Part shown: positions 16,050 through 25,639 of the stretch, one piece after another
How the letters are laid out: every line of letters starts with the position of its first letter
Numbering within the stretch: position 1 is the first letter of the stretch
DNA from: an uncultured Pelagibacteraceae bacterium
Lineage (GTDB): Bacteria; Pseudomonadota; Alphaproteobacteria; Pelagibacterales; Pelagibacteraceae
DNA length: 64,000 bases
Assembly: GCA_902538885.1 (NCBI GenBank)
Contig: CACBGU010000003.1
Coordinates: forward strand, 1 to 64,000
Reading direction: 5' to 3'
Position numbers and translations under genes: made by a program
The notes under the pieces: generated by a model
Told to the model about the DNA's origin: nothing
Databases searched by the model: none
The model's input: only the letters and a program-made list of their open reading frames with translations

Positions 16050-17219
16050 CTATTTAGAAAAAACCTTAGTTTTATCAGTTTTTTCCCATGAAAATGAACC
16101 ATTTTCTTCAGGTGCTCTACCAAAATGACCATAGGCGGCTGTTTTTTCATATATTGGTTTATTTAAATTCAACATTTCTCTGATACCTCTAGGGCTCAAA
16201 TCAAAGTTTTCTTTAATCTTTTCTACAACAAATTTATTTTTATCTAGATCGTTATCAAATAAATCAACATAAATAGATAATGGTTTTGATACGCCAATTG
16301 CATAAGCTAACTGAATTAAACACTTTTCAGAAATTTTAGAACCAACAACATTTTTAGCAATATATCTTGCCGCATAAGCCGCCGATCTGTCAACTTTTGT
16401 TGGATCTTTTCCTGAAAAAGCACCACCACCATGAGGTGCGGCTCCACCATAAGTATCAACAATAATTTTTCTGCCTGTCAAACCACAATCTCCATCAGGA
16501 CCACCAATTACAAAGTTTCCTGTAGGATTTACATAAAACTCATCCTCGTTAAAACCATTAAGAAAATTTTCAGGAATAGACTTTATCATATAAGGTCTGA
16601 GTAAATCTCTGACTTGTGACTGATTAACATCGGGAGAATGCTGTGAAGAGATAACTACAGATTTTACTTTAGAAGGTTTTCCATCAACATATTCAAATGT
16701 TACCTGGCTTTTTGAATCAGGTTCAATATTTTTTAATTTTCCAGATTTTCTATCTTCAGCCATTAATCTTAAAATTTTATGAGAATAATGTATTGGTGCT
16801 GGCATTAAAACATCGGTTTCATTACATGCGTATCCAAACATTATACCTTGATCTCCAGCTCCTTCATCTTTGTTGCCAGAGGAATCTACGCCCATAGCAA
16901 TATCAGCTGATTGGGAATGTAAGTGACTTTCAATTTTTGTAGCTTCTTTCCAAGTAAATCCTTCTTGGTCATAACCAATATCTTTTATACAATTTCTTAC
17001 TTTTTCAATTAATTCATCTTTTTTAATTTCTGGCCCTCTTACTTCACCAGCTAGAACAACCTTATTTGTCGTGGTTAGTGTTTCACAGGCAACTCTAGAA
17101 TATGGATCTCCAGAAATAAAACTATCAACAACCATATCTGAGATCCTGTCAGATACTTTATCTGGGTGTCCCTCGGAGACAGACTCACTTGTGAAAAGAT
17201 AATTTTTTAAATTACTCAT
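16050..17219 (-). CDS. metK: S-adenosylmethionine synthetase
   Basis: MetK makes S-adenosylmethionine from methionine and ATP. The 389-residue protein shows [19 protein letters not shown] at the N-terminus, the signature [12 protein letters not shown], and the phosphate loop [19 protein letters not shown]. The length is normal. Its start overlaps the end of lnt by eight bases, so there is no leader for a SAM riboswitch here, and expression depends on the upstream minus-strand series from tsaB and fur. The terminator before nusA follows it. Confidence 0.97.
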   Translation of the reverse strand: MSNLKNYLFTSESVSEGHPDKVSDRISDMVVDSFISGDPYSRVACETLTTTNKVVLAGEVRGPEIKKDELIEKVRNCIKDIGYDQEGFTWKEATKIESHLHSQSADIAMGVDSSGNKDEGAGDQGIMFGYACNETDVLMPAPIHYSHKILRLMAEDRKSGKLKNIEPDSKSQVTFEYVDGKPSKVKSVVISSQHSPDVNQSQVRDLLRPYMIKSIPENFLNGFNEDEFYVNPTGNFVIGGPDGDCGLTGRKIIVDTYGGAAPHGGGAFSGKDPTKVDRSAAYAARYIAKNVVGSKISEKCLIQLAYAIGVSKPLSIYVDLFDNDLDKNKFVVEKIKENFDLSPRGIREMLNLNKPIYEKTAAYGHFGRAPEENGSFSWEKTDKTKVFSK

Positions 17220-18756
17220 TTTTAAGTTTCTTAAATGAAAATATTAAAAAAATATACAACAAAATTATAAATCCAAAGATTTTATTTCCAAATTTTGCAA
17301 ACAGGTTCATCTGAATTTTTCTTGATTCACTTAAATCTATATAACCAGATTTATTAATATCGATTTTTTGTTCAATAACTCCCATTGGGTTAATAATTGC
17401 TGTTGTCCCATTATTTGCAGACCTTAAAACATATTTTCCACTCTCTATAGCTCTAAAAATACTATGAGTAAAATGTTGCTCTGGACCAATTGATTTACCA
17501 AACCAACCATCTTCAGAAATATTTACAATATAATCAAAGTTACTGTTTGTAAAAATTTTACCTGAATAAATTATCTCATAACAAATAAGAGGTAATATTT
17601 TCAATGATAAATTATTATATTTCAGATCAATTATTTTTCTTTCTTCACCTTTTGAGTATGATTGGTAGTCATTAGTAATTGTTTTTAAGCCAATACTTTT
17701 TAATAATTTTTCAAAAGGTAAAAATTCTCCAAAAGGGACAAGATTAATTTTGTTATATGAATTTATTACATTCAGGTCATAGTCAAAAATAGATAATGAA
17801 TTAAAATATTTAATAGTTTTATTTACATCTTCTTTGCTATTAATCCCAATTGCTAATAAATGATTTTTATTGAATTTATTTTCAAATAACCATTTGTATT
17901 CTTTTAGTTGGTCTTGTGAGATACCTGGAATAATGCCCTCTGGCCAAATAAAAATTATTTTTTGATTTTTTTTAGGAGAGCTGATTTCAATTAGCTCTTC
18001 TATTGCAGTTATTGGATCAATATTATTATAAAATCTATCTATATTAATATTTGAACTCAAAATTCTTAGTTTATAATCAAGTTTTTTTACCTGTTGATTA
18101 TTAAATTTTTCTAAATTTTGTGAACCAAGTATATAAAATGACATTGTTGTAATAAGAAATGCAATACAAATACTAATATCTTTTTTATTCTCTCTTAAAA
18201 TGAATATTGATGGACTTGTAAATAATGAAATACAGAAAAGATTAAAGCTGTATGTGCCTATAACTGATGTAATGTTTAAAATTTCTATTTGATTAGAGAA
18301 ACTATAAGCAATTAAATTCCAAGGGAAACCAGTTAGTATTGATCCTCTTACAAATTCTAATATTCCAAATATTAAAGAGAAAAGAAAAAATGAGCTTAAA
18401 TTATTATTTGGTTTTAAAACCACAAATAGATAAGCAACTAAAGCATAAAACAAGGCCAAGAAACCAGGTATTAATATTATTGTAAAGGGTATTAAAAACT
18501 TAAAATTTTGATCAAACGTTAATGATATTGAGATCCAATATAAATTACTTACAAAATAACCAAACCCAAATAACCAACCATAAAGAAAAAATATTCTTTT
18601 ATTTTTATAAAACTCAATTTTTTTTATTAAAAATATATAGAATAAACTGAAAGTTAGAAAATTTATTACAACATAATTAAATGGAGGCAAACTTAAGGAA
18701 GTAAGCACTCCCAATAAAATTAAATAAATTAATTCAATATAAAATTTATTTTTCAA
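17212..18756 (-). CDS. lnt: Apolipoprotein N-acyltransferase
   Basis: Lnt adds the third acyl chain to lipoproteins in the inner membrane, so that the Lol system can send them to the outer membrane. The first 230 residues or so hold about six membrane helices. The rest is a carbon-nitrogen hydrolase domain with the triad Glu in WPEGIIPG (about 271), Lys in [11 protein letters not shown] (about 336) and Cys in [10 protein letters not shown] (about 391). A last hydrophobic helix closes the protein. The 514-residue length is typical. Lipoprotein genes in this window (DolP-like, LptE, DUF3576) are likely clients. Confidence 0.94.
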   Translation of the reverse strand: MKNKFYIELIYLILLGVLTSLSLPPFNYVVINFLTFSLFYIFLIKKIEFYKNKRIFFLYGWLFGFGYFVSNLYWISISLTFDQNFKFLIPFTIILIPGFLALFYALVAYLFVVLKPNNNLSSFFLFSLIFGILEFVRGSILTGFPWNLIAYSFSNQIEILNITSVIGTYSFNLFCISLFTSPSIFILRENKKDISICIAFLITTMSFYILGSQNLEKFNNQQVKKLDYKLRILSSNINIDRFYNNIDPITAIEELIEISSPKKNQKIIFIWPEGIIPGISQDQLKEYKWLFENKFNKNHLLAIGINSKEDVNKTIKYFNSLSIFDYDLNVINSYNKINLVPFGEFLPFEKLLKSIGLKTITNDYQSYSKGEERKIIDLKYNNLSLKILPLICYEIIYSGKIFTNSNFDYIVNISEDGWFGKSIGPEQHFTHSIFRAIESGKYVLRSANNGTTAIINPMGVIEQKIDINKSGYIDLSESRKIQMNLFAKFGNKIFGFIILLYIFLIFSFKKLKNE

Positions 18757-18757
18757 T

Positions 18758-19219
18758 TTAATTTATTTTTGATTGTACAGATTTAAATAATAGATTTTCC
18801 TCTTTTAACATTTTGGAATAATCTTTATTTTTTTTATGATCAAAACCTAAAAGATGTAGAAAACCATGTATGAATAATTTAGCAACTTTTTCTTTAAAAG
18901 ATTTTAAATTTTGTGATCTTGGTTTATCTAAATAATTATAACTGATGATAATATCTCCAAGATAAGTATTTTTGGATATTTTCATTTTTTTATTTAACGG
19001 AAAAGATAAAATATCAGTAGATTTATTTTTTTTTCTAAAAACTTTATTTAATTTTTTAATATTTTTATTATTTGAAAGTAATAGTGTAAAGGTTACTTTT
19101 TTATTAAAAAATTTATATTTTTTTGGAAAAGCTTTACATATTTTTTTAAAAAAAATATCTTTATTTTTAAGTCTTTTTGACCAAGCCTTCTCCTCAGAGA
19201 AGACATTAATACTAATCAT
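18758..19219 (-). CDS. ybeY: Endoribonuclease YbeY
   Basis: YbeY is a zinc endoribonuclease in 16S 3'-end maturation and ribosome quality control. The hallmark HGFLHLLGFDH (about residues 113-123) supplies the three zinc-binding histidines. Upstream lies the substrate-groove region NKSTDILSFPL with GDIIISY. At 153 residues it is normal, though very Lys-rich. It overlaps phoH by eight bases and is separated from lnt by one base. The phoH-ybeY-lnt order is common, often with a CorC-type gene between ybeY and lnt that is missing here. Confidence 0.93.
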   Translation of the reverse strand: MISINVFSEEKAWSKRLKNKDIFFKKICKAFPKKYKFFNKKVTFTLLLSNNKNIKKLNKVFRKKNKSTDILSFPLNKKMKISKNTYLGDIIISYNYLDKPRSQNLKSFKEKVAKLFIHGFLHLLGFDHKKNKDYSKMLKEENLLFKSVQSKIN

Positions 19220-20207
19220 TATTTGAGTATGCTTTAACTATTTTAGAAACCAATGGATGTCTGACTACATCTGAGTGATCAAAATCAACTATGGATATTT
19301 CCTTTAAATGTCCAAGCAACTTTTTTGATCGGACTAATCCTGACATACTTTTATTTGGTAAATCAATTTGAGAAGGATCTCCATTAACAACTATTTTTGA
19401 ATTTTCTCCTATACGCGTTAAAAACATTTTAATCTGTGTATCTGTAGCATTTTGTGCTTCGTCCAAAATTGCAAAAGAGTTTTTAAGAGTTCTACCTCTC
19501 ATAAAAGCTAAAGGCGCGATCTCTATATCTCCAATCTCAATCATTCTCTGTATTTTTTCGAAGTCGAAGAGATCATATAAAGAGTCATATAAAGGTCTTA
19601 GATAAGGATCTACTTTTTCCTTCATATCACCAGGTAAAAATCCCAAACGCTCACCTGCTTCTACAGCTGGTCTTGAAAGAATAATTCTTTCAATCTTTTT
19701 TTCTAAAAGCATAGTTAGCCCTACAGCAACTGCCAAAAAAGTTTTTCCAGTTCCTGCTGGTCCGGCTGAAATCACAATATCACTCTCCCTTAAAGCTCTC
19801 ACATAGCTTTTTTGTTTTTCAGATCTAGGAATTATAGATTTCTTGGGAGTTTTAATAATATCTGTAACATTATTATTTTTTACTTTTTCATTAATCATAA
19901 AGTTATCCACTGATGAAAGTATATCTTTATTCTCTATACTTCCATTATTAATAAACTGATTAGCCAAAAACTGAATAGCGTTTTTAATTTTTTCATTCTT
20001 TTCAGGTGTTGATTTAATTAAAATTGAATTTCCCCTTGAATATAAACTACAATTTGTAATTTTTTCCAATTCTTGTAAATTTTTATTAAATTCTCCAACA
20101 ACACCCATCAACAAGTTGTTGTCATGAAATATAACACTTAAAGAATTGTTATCTGAATAAACAAATTTTAAAGACTGGTCGATATTTTTTTTTTTTATTT
20201 CACTCAA
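19212..20207 (-). CDS. PhoH family ATPase
   Basis: PhoH-like proteins are P-loop ATPases thought to act on RNA, often next to ybeY. The 331-residue sequence has an N-terminal KH-like part, Walker A GPAGTGKTFLAVAVG (about 145), LSRPAVEAGERLGFLPGD and Walker B AILDEAQNAT, then TRIGENSKIVVNGDPSQIDLP. The N-terminal region and context match the PhoL/YbeZ branch of the family. It overlaps ybeY by eight bases and follows miaB by three. Confidence 0.93.
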   Translation of the reverse strand: MSEIKKKNIDQSLKFVYSDNNSLSVIFHDNNLLMGVVGEFNKNLQELEKITNCSLYSRGNSILIKSTPEKNEKIKNAIQFLANQFINNGSIENKDILSSVDNFMINEKVKNNNVTDIIKTPKKSIIPRSEKQKSYVRALRESDIVISAGPAGTGKTFLAVAVGLTMLLEKKIERIILSRPAVEAGERLGFLPGDMKEKVDPYLRPLYDSLYDLFDFEKIQRMIEIGDIEIAPLAFMRGRTLKNSFAILDEAQNATDTQIKMFLTRIGENSKIVVNGDPSQIDLPNKSMSGLVRSKKLLGHLKEISIVDFDHSDVVRHPLVSKIVKAYSNND

Positions 20208-20210
20208 GTT

Positions 20211-21539
20211 CTAAGCAACCTTCTGATCCGAATTAGTTATAATTTCACCGAATAAAGTATTTCTATTACTATCTTTAATTCTTACTTGCACTATTTTTCC
20301 AATATCACTCTTTTTACCATTAAAAATTACTGATGTCATATACTCAGATCTGCCAAATGCTTTGCTTTTATCGTCGGTTAAATTTTCAACCAAAACATCT
20401 ATAGCTTTTTCCTTCAATGAGTTGTTCATTTGGATTTGATTTTCGAATAAAACATTTTGAATTTTTTCTAATCTTTCAAAAGAAATTTTTTTTTCAATTA
20501 AGTCTAAATTTTCAGCCACTGTTCCAGGTCTTGGGCTAAAGATGAAAGAGTAAGAGTTAATAAATTTAACCCTTTCAATTAAATTAAAGGTATCTTTAAA
20601 ATCCTGATCTTCTTCACCGGGATAACCTATAATAAAATCACTTGAAAATTCTATCTTTGGATTAATTTCTTTTAATTTATCAAAAGTATTTAGATATTCC
20701 TCAATAGTATGTTTTCTATTCATTAAGTTTAAAATTTTATTTGATCCACTTTGGACAGGTAAATGAACAAGTGGCATTAACTTTTTTGAAGTTTTATAAA
20801 CTTCAATCAAATCCTCAGTCATATCTTTTGGATGAGATGTTGTGTATCTAACTCTTTTAATTTCAGATATTTTTTCAATATTTAAAATCAAATCTGATAA
20901 TCTGAATCCTTCATTATCATAAGCATTCACATTTTGACCAAGTAAAATTATTTCTTTTGCACCATTATCAGCTAAATATTTTGCTTCATCCAAAATTTGT
21001 TTAAATGGTCGAGAATATTCTGGTCCTCTTGTATATGGGACCACACAAAAATGACAAAACTTATCACATCCTTCTTGAATAGTTAAAAAAGACGAAACTT
21101 TTCCAGCTTCATTTTTTACTTTACTAAAATATTTAAATTTAGAAACTGCATCAAACTCTGTCTCTTCAATCTTTTTCTTTTTTTTTGTATAACTTAAAAT
21201 TGTATCATTAATTTTATGATAAGCTTGAGGGCCAATCACTAAATCAATGTAAGGTTCTCTTTTAAGCATCTCTTGGTTCTCTGCTTGTGCAACACACCCA
21301 GCAATAATCACAAGTGGTTTATTTTTTGACCTAAAAATTTTTTTTACTCTACCTATTTCAGAGTAAACTTTTTCTTTTGCTTTATCCCTTATATGACATG
21401 TATTAAGTAAATAACAATTTGCCTCTTCATATTTTTCTGTTTTTTCATAACCAATTTTTTTAACCGAATCAAATATTCTATTTGAGTCATACTCATTCAT
21501 TTGACATCCAAATGTTTTGATAAAAATTTTATTTTTCAT
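20211..21539 (-). CDS. miaB: tRNA-2-methylthio-N6-dimethylallyladenosine synthase
   Basis: MiaB is a radical-SAM methylthiotransferase that modifies i6A37 in tRNAs reading codons starting with U. The N-terminal domain carries the three cysteines for the auxiliary cluster (FGCQMNEYDSN, NTCHIRDKA, AGCVAQ). The radical-SAM motif is CDKFCHFCVVPYTRG (about residue 156), and a C-terminal TRAM domain is present. The 442-residue length fits. It sits between the 2OG oxygenase and phoH in a tight minus-strand series. Confidence 0.95.
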   Translation of the reverse strand: MKNKIFIKTFGCQMNEYDSNRIFDSVKKIGYEKTEKYEEANCYLLNTCHIRDKAKEKVYSEIGRVKKIFRSKNKPLVIIAGCVAQAENQEMLKREPYIDLVIGPQAYHKINDTILSYTKKKKKIEETEFDAVSKFKYFSKVKNEAGKVSSFLTIQEGCDKFCHFCVVPYTRGPEYSRPFKQILDEAKYLADNGAKEIILLGQNVNAYDNEGFRLSDLILNIEKISEIKRVRYTTSHPKDMTEDLIEVYKTSKKLMPLVHLPVQSGSNKILNLMNRKHTIEEYLNTFDKLKEINPKIEFSSDFIIGYPGEEDQDFKDTFNLIERVKFINSYSFIFSPRPGTVAENLDLIEKKISFERLEKIQNVLFENQIQMNNSLKEKAIDVLVENLTDDKSKAFGRSEYMTSVIFNGKKSDIGKIVQVRIKDSNRNTLFGEIITNSDQKVA

Positions 21540-21542
21540 TCT

Positions 21543-22163
21543 TTAAATTGAACCTGACTCATTATCTAATTTTGCGTTAAAAGAAACTGATCGTCTCTCT
21601 TCATCGGTTTCAGCAAACGGATATACAGCGTGCATAAGATAATTTGGAAATAAATAAAAATCACCAACCTCAGGTGTAATTGTATGAGTTGGATTACAAA
21701 ATAATTTTTTTGATCCATCTATTAAAACCAATTTACCATTGAGATTATGTTTCTTTTTAGACTGAACTGTTTCCCCCATATTTTTCGGTACTTTTAAATA
21801 ACCAACACCTGACACATGACCACTATGAAAATGAATTGGATTATAATCATTTTTAAACTGTCTTACGATCCAAGATTTTATAATTTCAAAACCTTTCATT
21901 TTTATTTCTCTATCCTTTGCCAACCACTCTGCACATACTGTTGCTAAAAATTCTGCCCATTTTATTTTTTTCATAAAATTAATTTCTAAATATATCTCTT
22001 GTTTAACGTTTCCTGCTAATCTTTTGCCGTAATCTAATTCTTCTTTTTTCTTTTCATCATTAATTACTTGGTCAACATAAATATTCATTTCATTAATAAT
22101 ATTTTCTGGCAATTTAGTTTTAACAATTGAAGGACCAAATGGCTTTAAAATTTCAATAGCCAT
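21543..22163 (-). CDS. Putative 2OG-Fe(II) oxygenase
   Basis: The protein of about 206 residues shows an Fe(II)/2-oxoglutarate dioxygenase pattern: NPIHFHSGHVSGVGYL with two histidines near the start of the beta core, GDFYLFPNYLMHAVYPF with the distal His, and ERRSVSFNAKL with an Arg placed to bind 2-oxoglutarate. This resembles the putative 2OG-Fe(II) oxygenase family represented by TIGR02466, as does the gene at 41010. I start it at the ATG at 22163, one base after the fur stop, rather than at an ATG 21 bases upstream inside fur. The substrate is unknown. Its place directly after fur suggests iron-linked expression. Confidence 0.7.
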   Translation of the reverse strand: MAIEILKPFGPSIVKTKLPENIINEMNIYVDQVINDEKKKEELDYGKRLAGNVKQEIYLEINFMKKIKWAEFLATVCAEWLAKDREIKMKGFEIIKSWIVRQFKNDYNPIHFHSGHVSGVGYLKVPKNMGETVQSKKKHNLNGKLVLIDGSKKLFCNPTHTITPEVGDFYLFPNYLMHAVYPFAETDEERRSVSFNAKLDNESGSI

Positions 22164-22164
22164 T

Positions 22165-22572
22165 CTACTTTTTCTTAACACCATACAATTCTAATTTATG
22201 ATCAACTAGATTGTATCCGTATTTTTCTGCAACTTTTTTTTGAAGCTTTTCTATTTCTTCGTCAACAAATTCAATAATTTCTCCTGTTTTAACATCAATT
22301 AAATGATCATGATGTCCCTCGTTCAATTCTTCGTATCTAGCTTTTCCACCTTTAAACTCATGCTTTGTTAATATTCCTGTTTCTTCAAATAATTTTACTG
22401 TTCTATAAACAGTTGCAATACTTATTTTTGAATCAATTTTAGATACTCTGTTATAAAGTTCGTCTACGTCCGGGTGATCAGTAGACTCTGACATTACTTG
22501 TGCAATTACCCTTCTTTGATCGGTTAATTTAACACCTTTTGCTATACATTTTTGCTCAATTGTTTCTGACAT
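22165..22572 (-). CDS. fur: Ferric uptake regulator Fur/Mur
   Basis: This is the second Fur-family regulator of the window, 135 residues long. It shows GVKLTDQRRVIAQVMSES, the recognition helix region SIATVYRTVKLFEETGI, and the metal-binding HHDHLIDVKTGEIIEF followed by E..KLQKKVAEKYGYNLVDHKLELYG. There are no CxxC zinc pairs, as in many alphaproteobacterial Fur/Mur proteins, which respond to iron or manganese. It differs from Irr (6304-6741), which has HHH and DTN. It lies after tsaB, where the alphaproteobacterial order often has rimI between them. Confidence 0.85.
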   Translation of the reverse strand: MSETIEQKCIAKGVKLTDQRRVIAQVMSESTDHPDVDELYNRVSKIDSKISIATVYRTVKLFEETGILTKHEFKGGKARYEELNEGHHDHLIDVKTGEIIEFVDEEIEKLQKKVAEKYGYNLVDHKLELYGVKKK

Positions 22573-22581
22573 AAAATAATT

Positions 22582-22968
22582 TTAACTCAAATAAATAGGG
22601 TTAATCAAATTTTTTTTAATTTTAAATTTTTCGCACAAATCGGGGATATTTTCATATTTTATGTCCTTTTCACCTTTAAAATCTTGAATGCTGTAACAAT
22701 AGTAATCGATATTATTAGCTAAATAGAATGCTTTAACTATAGAGAACAAATTTCGTATACCAGCAAAGCTTCCAGGCCCTCTATTTAGATAAATTGTATT
22801 AATGTCTTTCAAGTTTAATTGATGAGAATTTAAAAAATCATTAATAATCAAAGTTAATTTTTCGTAATTAATTTTAGTATTCTCTTTGGTAATATTATAA
22901 ATATCATTATTAGTAATGATCATTAAAAAAATTTTTTCGCTGGCTACATCAATTATCAATTTGTTCAT
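22582..22968 (-). CDS. tsaB: Minimal TsaB-like protein (t6A37 biosynthesis)
   Basis: TsaB is the scaffold partner of TsaD in making N6-threonylcarbamoyladenosine on tRNA. The sequence starts MNKLIIDVASEK (beta-1 of the ASKHA fold) and carries the signature LNRGPGSFAGIRNLFSIVKAF. It has only 128 residues, where TsaB is usually over 200. It ends NPIYLS, like the PxYLR at the normal C-terminus, so most of the second domain seems to be lost by internal reduction, not by a late stop. I use the ATG at 22968. Its 5' end overlaps the divergent deacetylase gene by about 50 bases. Confidence 0.75.
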   Translation of the reverse strand: MNKLIIDVASEKIFLMIITNNDIYNITKENTKINYEKLTLIINDFLNSHQLNLKDINTIYLNRGPGSFAGIRNLFSIVKAFYLANNIDYYCYSIQDFKGEKDIKYENIPDLCEKFKIKKNLINPIYLS

Positions 22969-23977
22969 AATTATTTTATTTTCTAATATCAGTTCTAAAT
23001 CAGATGAAAATAATATCAAATACTATTCCAATGATGAAGGAATTCTATCGATAATGTATCATCGCTTTAATGAGAATAAGTACCCTTCTACCAATATAAA
23101 AATGGATATATTTAGGGAACATATAAATATTATTAAGAACTCAGATTTTAATTTTCTTAATCCAAATTATTTTGATGAACAGTTTAATAAACCAAAATCA
23201 AAAAAGGAAATTCTTATAACTATTGATGATGCTTTTGAATCTTTTTATACTGAAGCATGGCCTTATCTAAAAGAAAATAAAATTCCATTTATTTTATTTG
23301 TTTCAACTGAGCCTGTGGGAAAAAGAGGTTATATGACTTGGGAACAAATTAAAGAGTTAGAAAATTATGATTTTGCAAACATAGGACATCATTCTCATAC
23401 TCATGAATATCTTATAGATGTTAACAATGATGATTTTATTTTAGATATTGAAACTGCTAACAAGATTTTTCTAAGAGAACTTGGTTATATCCCCGACCTA
23501 TTCTCATATCCCTTTGGTGAATACTCTAAATTTATGAAAAACTATATATCTAAAAATTTCAAATATGCTTTTGGGCAGCATTCTGGTGTAATTGATTTAA
23601 ATAAAGACAAATTTGAATTGCCTAGATTTCCAATTAATGAAAAATACGGAGAGTTAAAAAGATTTAGATCAATAATAAATTATTTTCCACTTGAATATAA
23701 AAGAATACTCCCTGAGGAAAAACAATTATTCGAAGACACAAACCCTCCAAAATTTAAAGTTGAATTTTTCAAGGAGCAAAAAAATTTATCTAATATCAAT
23801 TGTTATTCTAACGAGGGAGATGTTTGGAAAAAATCAAAAACAAGTTTTGATAATAACTCTTTAACTATTAAATTTAGAGAACCATTTAAGCCACGAAGAG
23901 GAAGAATTAATTGTTCTTTGAATGACAATGGGAAATGGAGATGGTTTGGTGTTCAATTCCCTATAAAAAAGAATTAA
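22916..23977 (+). CDS. Exported polysaccharide deacetylase family protein
   Basis: The 353-residue protein begins with MIIKK and a hydrophobic segment ending near SNISSKSDEN, a likely signal peptide or anchor. The NodB-type deacetylase core shows YHRF, the metal Asp pair in ITIDDAFESFYTEAWPYL, FVSTEPVG, MTWEQIKEL, the HHSHTHE metal-binding histidines and FSYPFGEYS. The normal TFDDG motif is changed to TIDDA, but both aspartates remain. The C-terminal 120 residues have no domain I recognise. Its 5' end overlaps tsaB on the other strand and its stop overlaps the next minus-strand gene by four bases. The substrate, cell-wall or exported glycan, is unknown. Confidence 0.82.
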   Translation: MIIKKIFSLATSIINLFIIILFSNISSKSDENNIKYYSNDEGILSIMYHRFNENKYPSTNIKMDIFREHINIIKNSDFNFLNPNYFDEQFNKPKSKKEILITIDDAFESFYTEAWPYLKENKIPFILFVSTEPVGKRGYMTWEQIKELENYDFANIGHHSHTHEYLIDVNNDDFILDIETANKIFLRELGYIPDLFSYPFGEYSKFMKNYISKNFKYAFGQHSGVIDLNKDKFELPRFPINEKYGELKRFRSIINYFPLEYKRILPEEKQLFEDTNPPKFKVEFFKEQKNLSNINCYSNEGDVWKKSKTSFDNNSLTIKFREPFKPRRGRINCSLNDNGKWRWFGVQFPIKKN

Positions 23978-25038
23978 ATCAAACTTTCTAAATCTTTACT
24001 TGAAGGCAACAATCTCGCCTCATCAAAATCCTTTAAGTTATTCTGTTCAATAATTTTTTGTAAAACCTCTATATATTGGTTTCCTGTTTCTGCATATTTA
24101 TCTAAATGTTTAGACAAAATTAAACTATCTAAAGGTTTTTTTTGGTTTCTAAGTTCTGTTCTTGCTTTTCTTAAATTTTTATACGTTGAATGTGTATTTA
24201 AATTTCTTAAATAGGCCCTTACAGACAACTGTAAGCTATGAAATTTCATAACTTTATGATCTTTACCCTCTTCAGCATTTTTAGGTTTTAATCCTTCTCC
24301 AGACCAAGTCCATTGTCCAAACAAAGCATTTCCTTTTAAAGCAAATCTTGAAGTACCCCAGCCTGTTTCCTTAGCGGCTTGAGCAATTGCTAGTGAAACT
24401 GGTATTTCATCCATTCTTACTTTCAAAGTAGATAAATCGTTTTTCCTTACACCGTATTGTTTGTATTTTTTTTCTAACCATTTTTTTTCAATATTTGTGT
24501 TGCTATTTTTATTTAATATTGTGAATAATCTTTTTCTATCAACTCTAATTTTATTGTTTTCCTTAACTATTAAAGGGAGAACAATTTTTATAAACATATC
24601 TTTTCTTTTTTTAGTGTTTCCAATATTTTTAATTTCATTCGGTAAAAGACCAATATCGATTGGTTTTACTAATTTTGTATCTCTTACATCTTTTAAATTA
24701 TAATTTACCTCTTGAAATAATGATTCAATCTCAGATGTTGTATATCTGACTAGGTTAATTTCAGAATTATTTTCTTCCAAAATATCATATAACAAATCTC
24801 TCTCGTCAGCATCTGCAGTTGTGTCTTCCTCAATTAATTTATCTTTATTTAAAGTATAATTTAAAATGTTTTTTGAATTATTCGTAAATTCTTTGTTATT
24901 AAAATTTATATCTGTAAAATTAATAATTATCGGAGCTACATAAAAAAATGAAATTACAATAAAAGAGCTTAAAAAAAATCGTGAAACTATATTAAAGCTT
25001 TTATTTTTTAAAAAACCTGATTTTTTAAATTTTCTCAT
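23974..25038 (-). CDS. Membrane-anchored glucosaminidase domain protein (Bax-like)
   Basis: After a short basic start comes one membrane helix (about residues 20-40) and a 130-residue linker. The C-terminal domain shows IPVSLAIAQAAKETGWGTSRFALKGNALFGQW, the helix with catalytic Glu and GNxLFGxW motif of the GH73 glucosaminidase/Bax family, followed by HSLQLSVRAYLRNLNTH and YAETGNQYIEVLQKII. It is likely a peptidoglycan hydrolase acting in the periplasm. It precedes no obvious partner, with nfuA seven bases upstream on the same strand. Confidence 0.83.
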   Translation of the reverse strand: MRKFKKSGFLKNKSFNIVSRFFLSSFIVISFFYVAPIIINFTDINFNNKEFTNNSKNILNYTLNKDKLIEEDTTADADERDLLYDILEENNSEINLVRYTTSEIESLFQEVNYNLKDVRDTKLVKPIDIGLLPNEIKNIGNTKKRKDMFIKIVLPLIVKENNKIRVDRKRLFTILNKNSNTNIEKKWLEKKYKQYGVRKNDLSTLKVRMDEIPVSLAIAQAAKETGWGTSRFALKGNALFGQWTWSGEGLKPKNAEEGKDHKVMKFHSLQLSVRAYLRNLNTHSTYKNLRKARTELRNQKKPLDSLILSKHLDKYAETGNQYIEVLQKIIEQNNLKDFDEARLLPSSKDLESLI

Positions 25039-25044
25039 AATTAA

Positions 25045-25587
25045 TTATTGTACTGCAACAACCTCTTTTACCTCTGGTAAATAATGACATAAAAGATTTT
25101 GAACACCTTGTTTTAAAGTCATTGTTGAACTAGGACAACCTGAACAACTTCCTTGTAATTGTACCTTAACAATTCCGTCCTTAAACTCTTTAAATTTAAT
25201 ATCACCCCCATCTTTAGCAACAGCAGGTCTTATTTTCTCTTCTAGAATTTTTACGATTTTTGACTCAATTTCATTTAAATCTAAATTTTCTTCTTTTATA
25301 TTTTCATCAATTACAAACTCTTTACCATCTGCATAAAAATCGTTTATTAAAGAAATTACGATGTGTTTTATTTCTTCCCACTTAATATTTTCTTTCTTAT
25401 TTACTGAAATAAAATCATGACCTAAAAAAATCCCCTCTACACCATTTATTGACAAAATATTTCTCACCAATTTATTTTGCATATCTTCTTTATTTGTAAT
25501 TTCATAGGGACCACTGTTTGAAACTTTCTTCCCAGGAAGAAATTTCAAAGAATTTGGATTCGGTGTTACTTCTGTTTGAACGAACAT
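25045..25587 (-). CDS. NfuA-like iron-sulfur cluster carrier (Nfu_N plus NifU C-terminal domain)
   Basis: The 180-residue protein has an N-terminal Nfu domain (VTPNPNSLKFLPGK, FLGHDFISVNKK) and a C-terminal NifU-like domain with the cluster-binding pair in GSCSGCPSSTMTLKQGV. This two-domain form is the alphaproteobacterial and mitochondrial NFU1 type. It carries [4Fe-4S] clusters to target proteins, which in this window could include MiaB, Nth and the CCG oxidoreductase. It lies between trpS and the glucosaminidase gene. Confidence 0.92.
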   Translation of the reverse strand: MFVQTEVTPNPNSLKFLPGKKVSNSGPYEITNKEDMQNKLVRNILSINGVEGIFLGHDFISVNKKENIKWEEIKHIVISLINDFYADGKEFVIDENIKEENLDLNEIESKIVKILEEKIRPAVAKDGGDIKFKEFKDGIVKVQLQGSCSGCPSSTMTLKQGVQNLLCHYLPEVKEVVAVQ

Positions 25588-25639
25588 AAATTATATATAG
25601 TGAATATTTTAAAAATTAACACTTGAAAATAAAATTTTA

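Noticed and set aside
16997..17219. SAM riboswitch controlling metK
   Set aside because: metK overlaps the end of lnt, so there is no leader RNA outside coding sequence.
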